Positions 13,645-14,569 of a stretch of 14,569 nucleotides of DNA are shown piece after piece. A model generated the notes under the pieces. The model was not told the DNA's origin. It made no database searches and worked only from the letters and a program-made list of their open reading frames with translations. The number at the start of each line of letters is the position of its first letter. The stretch's first letter is position 1. Made by a program: the position numbers and the translations under genes. The DNA comes from Candidatus Aegiribacteria sp. Lineage in GTDB: Bacteria > Fermentibacterota > Fermentibacteria > Fermentibacterales > JCC-6. The stretch is taken from contig DAOWFD010000185.1 in assembly GCA_030638185.1 (NCBI GenBank), positions 1-14,569 on the forward strand. The letters are read 5' to 3'.

Positions 13645-14569
13645 ATGCAGGCCGCTTTTTACAGTTTCCTTCCAACAGGTGGCGCCATCCGGGTAGCCGG
13701 CCACCAGCTTTACCACCTGCGGGATCGATTCAGCTGGCGCGCCTACCTTCCAGAGGGAGGAACGCCCCTTCTGCCGGAGACCAGCGTTCCTGTGAGCTCT
13801 TACGCCTTTCCAGCGGGACGATCCCTTAAGGGCGTTGCTCGGATCGCCGCTCCTCTACTGCTCTGGAGAAAGGCGCTTGCCTACAGGAACCTCTGTGGAA
13901 GGATCGCAAGGGACGTTATCGTGGATGGTTCAAGGGCTCTGCTGGCTCACTCATCGCTGATAATCACCTCCCCTCCACTGCTCTCCTTCCCGGGTCCGCC
14001 CTCGGTCTACTACTGCCACGAATACCCGCGTTACATCTACGAGAAGGGCGTTCACAAGACCGGTTCCGCTGTCACCGACCTGCTGATAGCACCCCTTCTC
14101 ACCTGGGAGAAGAGAGTGGACAGACAGGCGGCTCAATCAGCCACCATTCTTGCCACCAACTCCCGGTACATGGCGGAGAATCTCAGGCGGGTCTACCGGC
14201 GGAAAGTCGTAGTGGTACCACCAGGAGTGGATACCGATGTCTTCACTCCCTGTCAGGGAGTCAGAGGGAATTACGTGCTTACCGTGGGCGCACTGTCGGA
14301 GTTCAAGAGACATCACCTGGTAGTGGAGGCACTGGCCCGGATTCCGGAGAAGCACCGTCCGCCGATGATGACCGCTGCTGACCGAGGGGATGAAGGTTAT
14401 ACCGGATACCTCTCCGCACTGGCCTTAAGGCTTGGTGTGAGCCTCGCGCTGGAGCGGGAGGTTCCGGACAGCAGGTTGCTTGAGCTCTACAGGGGAGCCC
14501 AGGTGGTGGTCTGTCCGCAACGCAATGAGCCTTACGGGCTGGTTCCTCTTGAGGCCATGGCCTGTGGCA
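13645..14569 (+). CDS. Glycosyltransferase family 4, 3' end cut by window edge
   Basis: The frame is open from ATG 13645 to the right edge (308 codons visible), so the last part of the sugar-nucleotide domain is missing. Features include YYCHEYPRY (122-130), ILATNSRYMAENLRRVY (168-184), VVPPGVDTDVF (190-200), YVLTVGALSEFKRH (210-223) and the catalytic pair Glu295-Glu303 in EPYGLVPLE, all standard GT4 landmarks. AAAGGG lies 4 nt before the ATG, and an in-frame TGA at 13633 excludes an earlier start. The 128-bp gap upstream is AT-rich at its beginning, then featureless; a separate promoter there is possible. Together with the preceding GT4 gene it forms a glycan-assembly unit. Donor and acceptor sugars cannot be read from sequence. 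Confidence 0.9.
   Translation, partial: MQAAFYSFLPTGGAIRVAGHQLYHLRDRFSWRAYLPEGGTPLLPETSVPVSSYAFPAGRSLKGVARIAAPLLLWRKALAYRNLCGRIARDVIVDGSRALLAHSSLIITSPPLLSFPGPPSVYYCHEYPRYIYEKGVHKTGSAVTDLLIAPLLTWEKRVDRQAAQSATILATNSRYMAENLRRVYRRKVVVVPPGVDTDVFTPCQGVRGNYVLTVGALSEFKRHHLVVEALARIPEKHRPPMMTAADRGDEGYTGYLSALALRLGVSLALEREVPDSRLLELYRGAQVVVCPQRNEPYGLVPLEAMACG

Noticed and set aside
1..14569. CRISPR arrays, insertion sequences, integrases and phage genes.
   Set aside because: I saw no regularly spaced repeats, no transposase or integrase motifs and no paired terminal repeats on either strand.

Overview
The window is bacterial chromosomal DNA from an organism I cannot place to phylum. It holds short leaders, overlapping operons, Shine-Dalgarno sites, several TTG/GTG starts, a twin-arginine export signal, a heterodimeric ABC exporter and a long-form GreA with a large N-terminal extension. 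Long GreA proteins are known from Chlamydiae and spirochaetes, so a Gram-negative lineage outside the Proteobacteria is a reasonable guess, but only a guess. I see no rRNA, tRNA, CRISPR array, transposase or phage gene.

Layout, left to right. (1) Positions 1-4109, minus strand: an operon of two ABC exporter half-transporters followed by a radical SAM protein of the PflX type, which runs off the left edge. The genes overlap by 8 and 4 bases. A good sigma70-type promoter lies near 4266-4293, about 150 nt before the first start codon, and the leader contains a GC-rich hairpin. (2) Positions 4371-6837, minus strand: a tightly packed operon of a Tat-exported protein of unknown function, a HAD-family phosphatase and a PP-loop ATPase resembling tRNA thiolases. 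(3) Positions 6838-6908: a 71-bp divergent control region with a perfect 8+7+8 inverted repeat. (4) Positions 6909-9017, plus strand: a 702-residue protein ending in a complete GreA transcript-cleavage domain. (5) Positions 9187-14569: a glycan-assembly region. It holds two different sulfotransferases that converge and overlap by 31 bp at their 3' ends, a diverged GT-B glycosyltransferase, a gene-poor stretch of 580 bp, and two GT4 glycosyltransferases on the plus strand. The second GT4 gene is cut by the right edge.

How the parts fit. The sulfotransferases and glycosyltransferases together suggest synthesis of a sulfated surface or secreted glycan. The plus-strand GT4 pair looks richer in G+C than the rest and may have a separate origin. 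The asymmetric ABC pair has the layout of BmrCD/LmrCD/TM287-288-type exporters, with one catalytically degenerate ATP site. No single new system is demonstrated. The least explained items are the Tat/HAD/PP-loop operon with its palindromic divergent control region, the long GreA, and the paired sulfotransferases.
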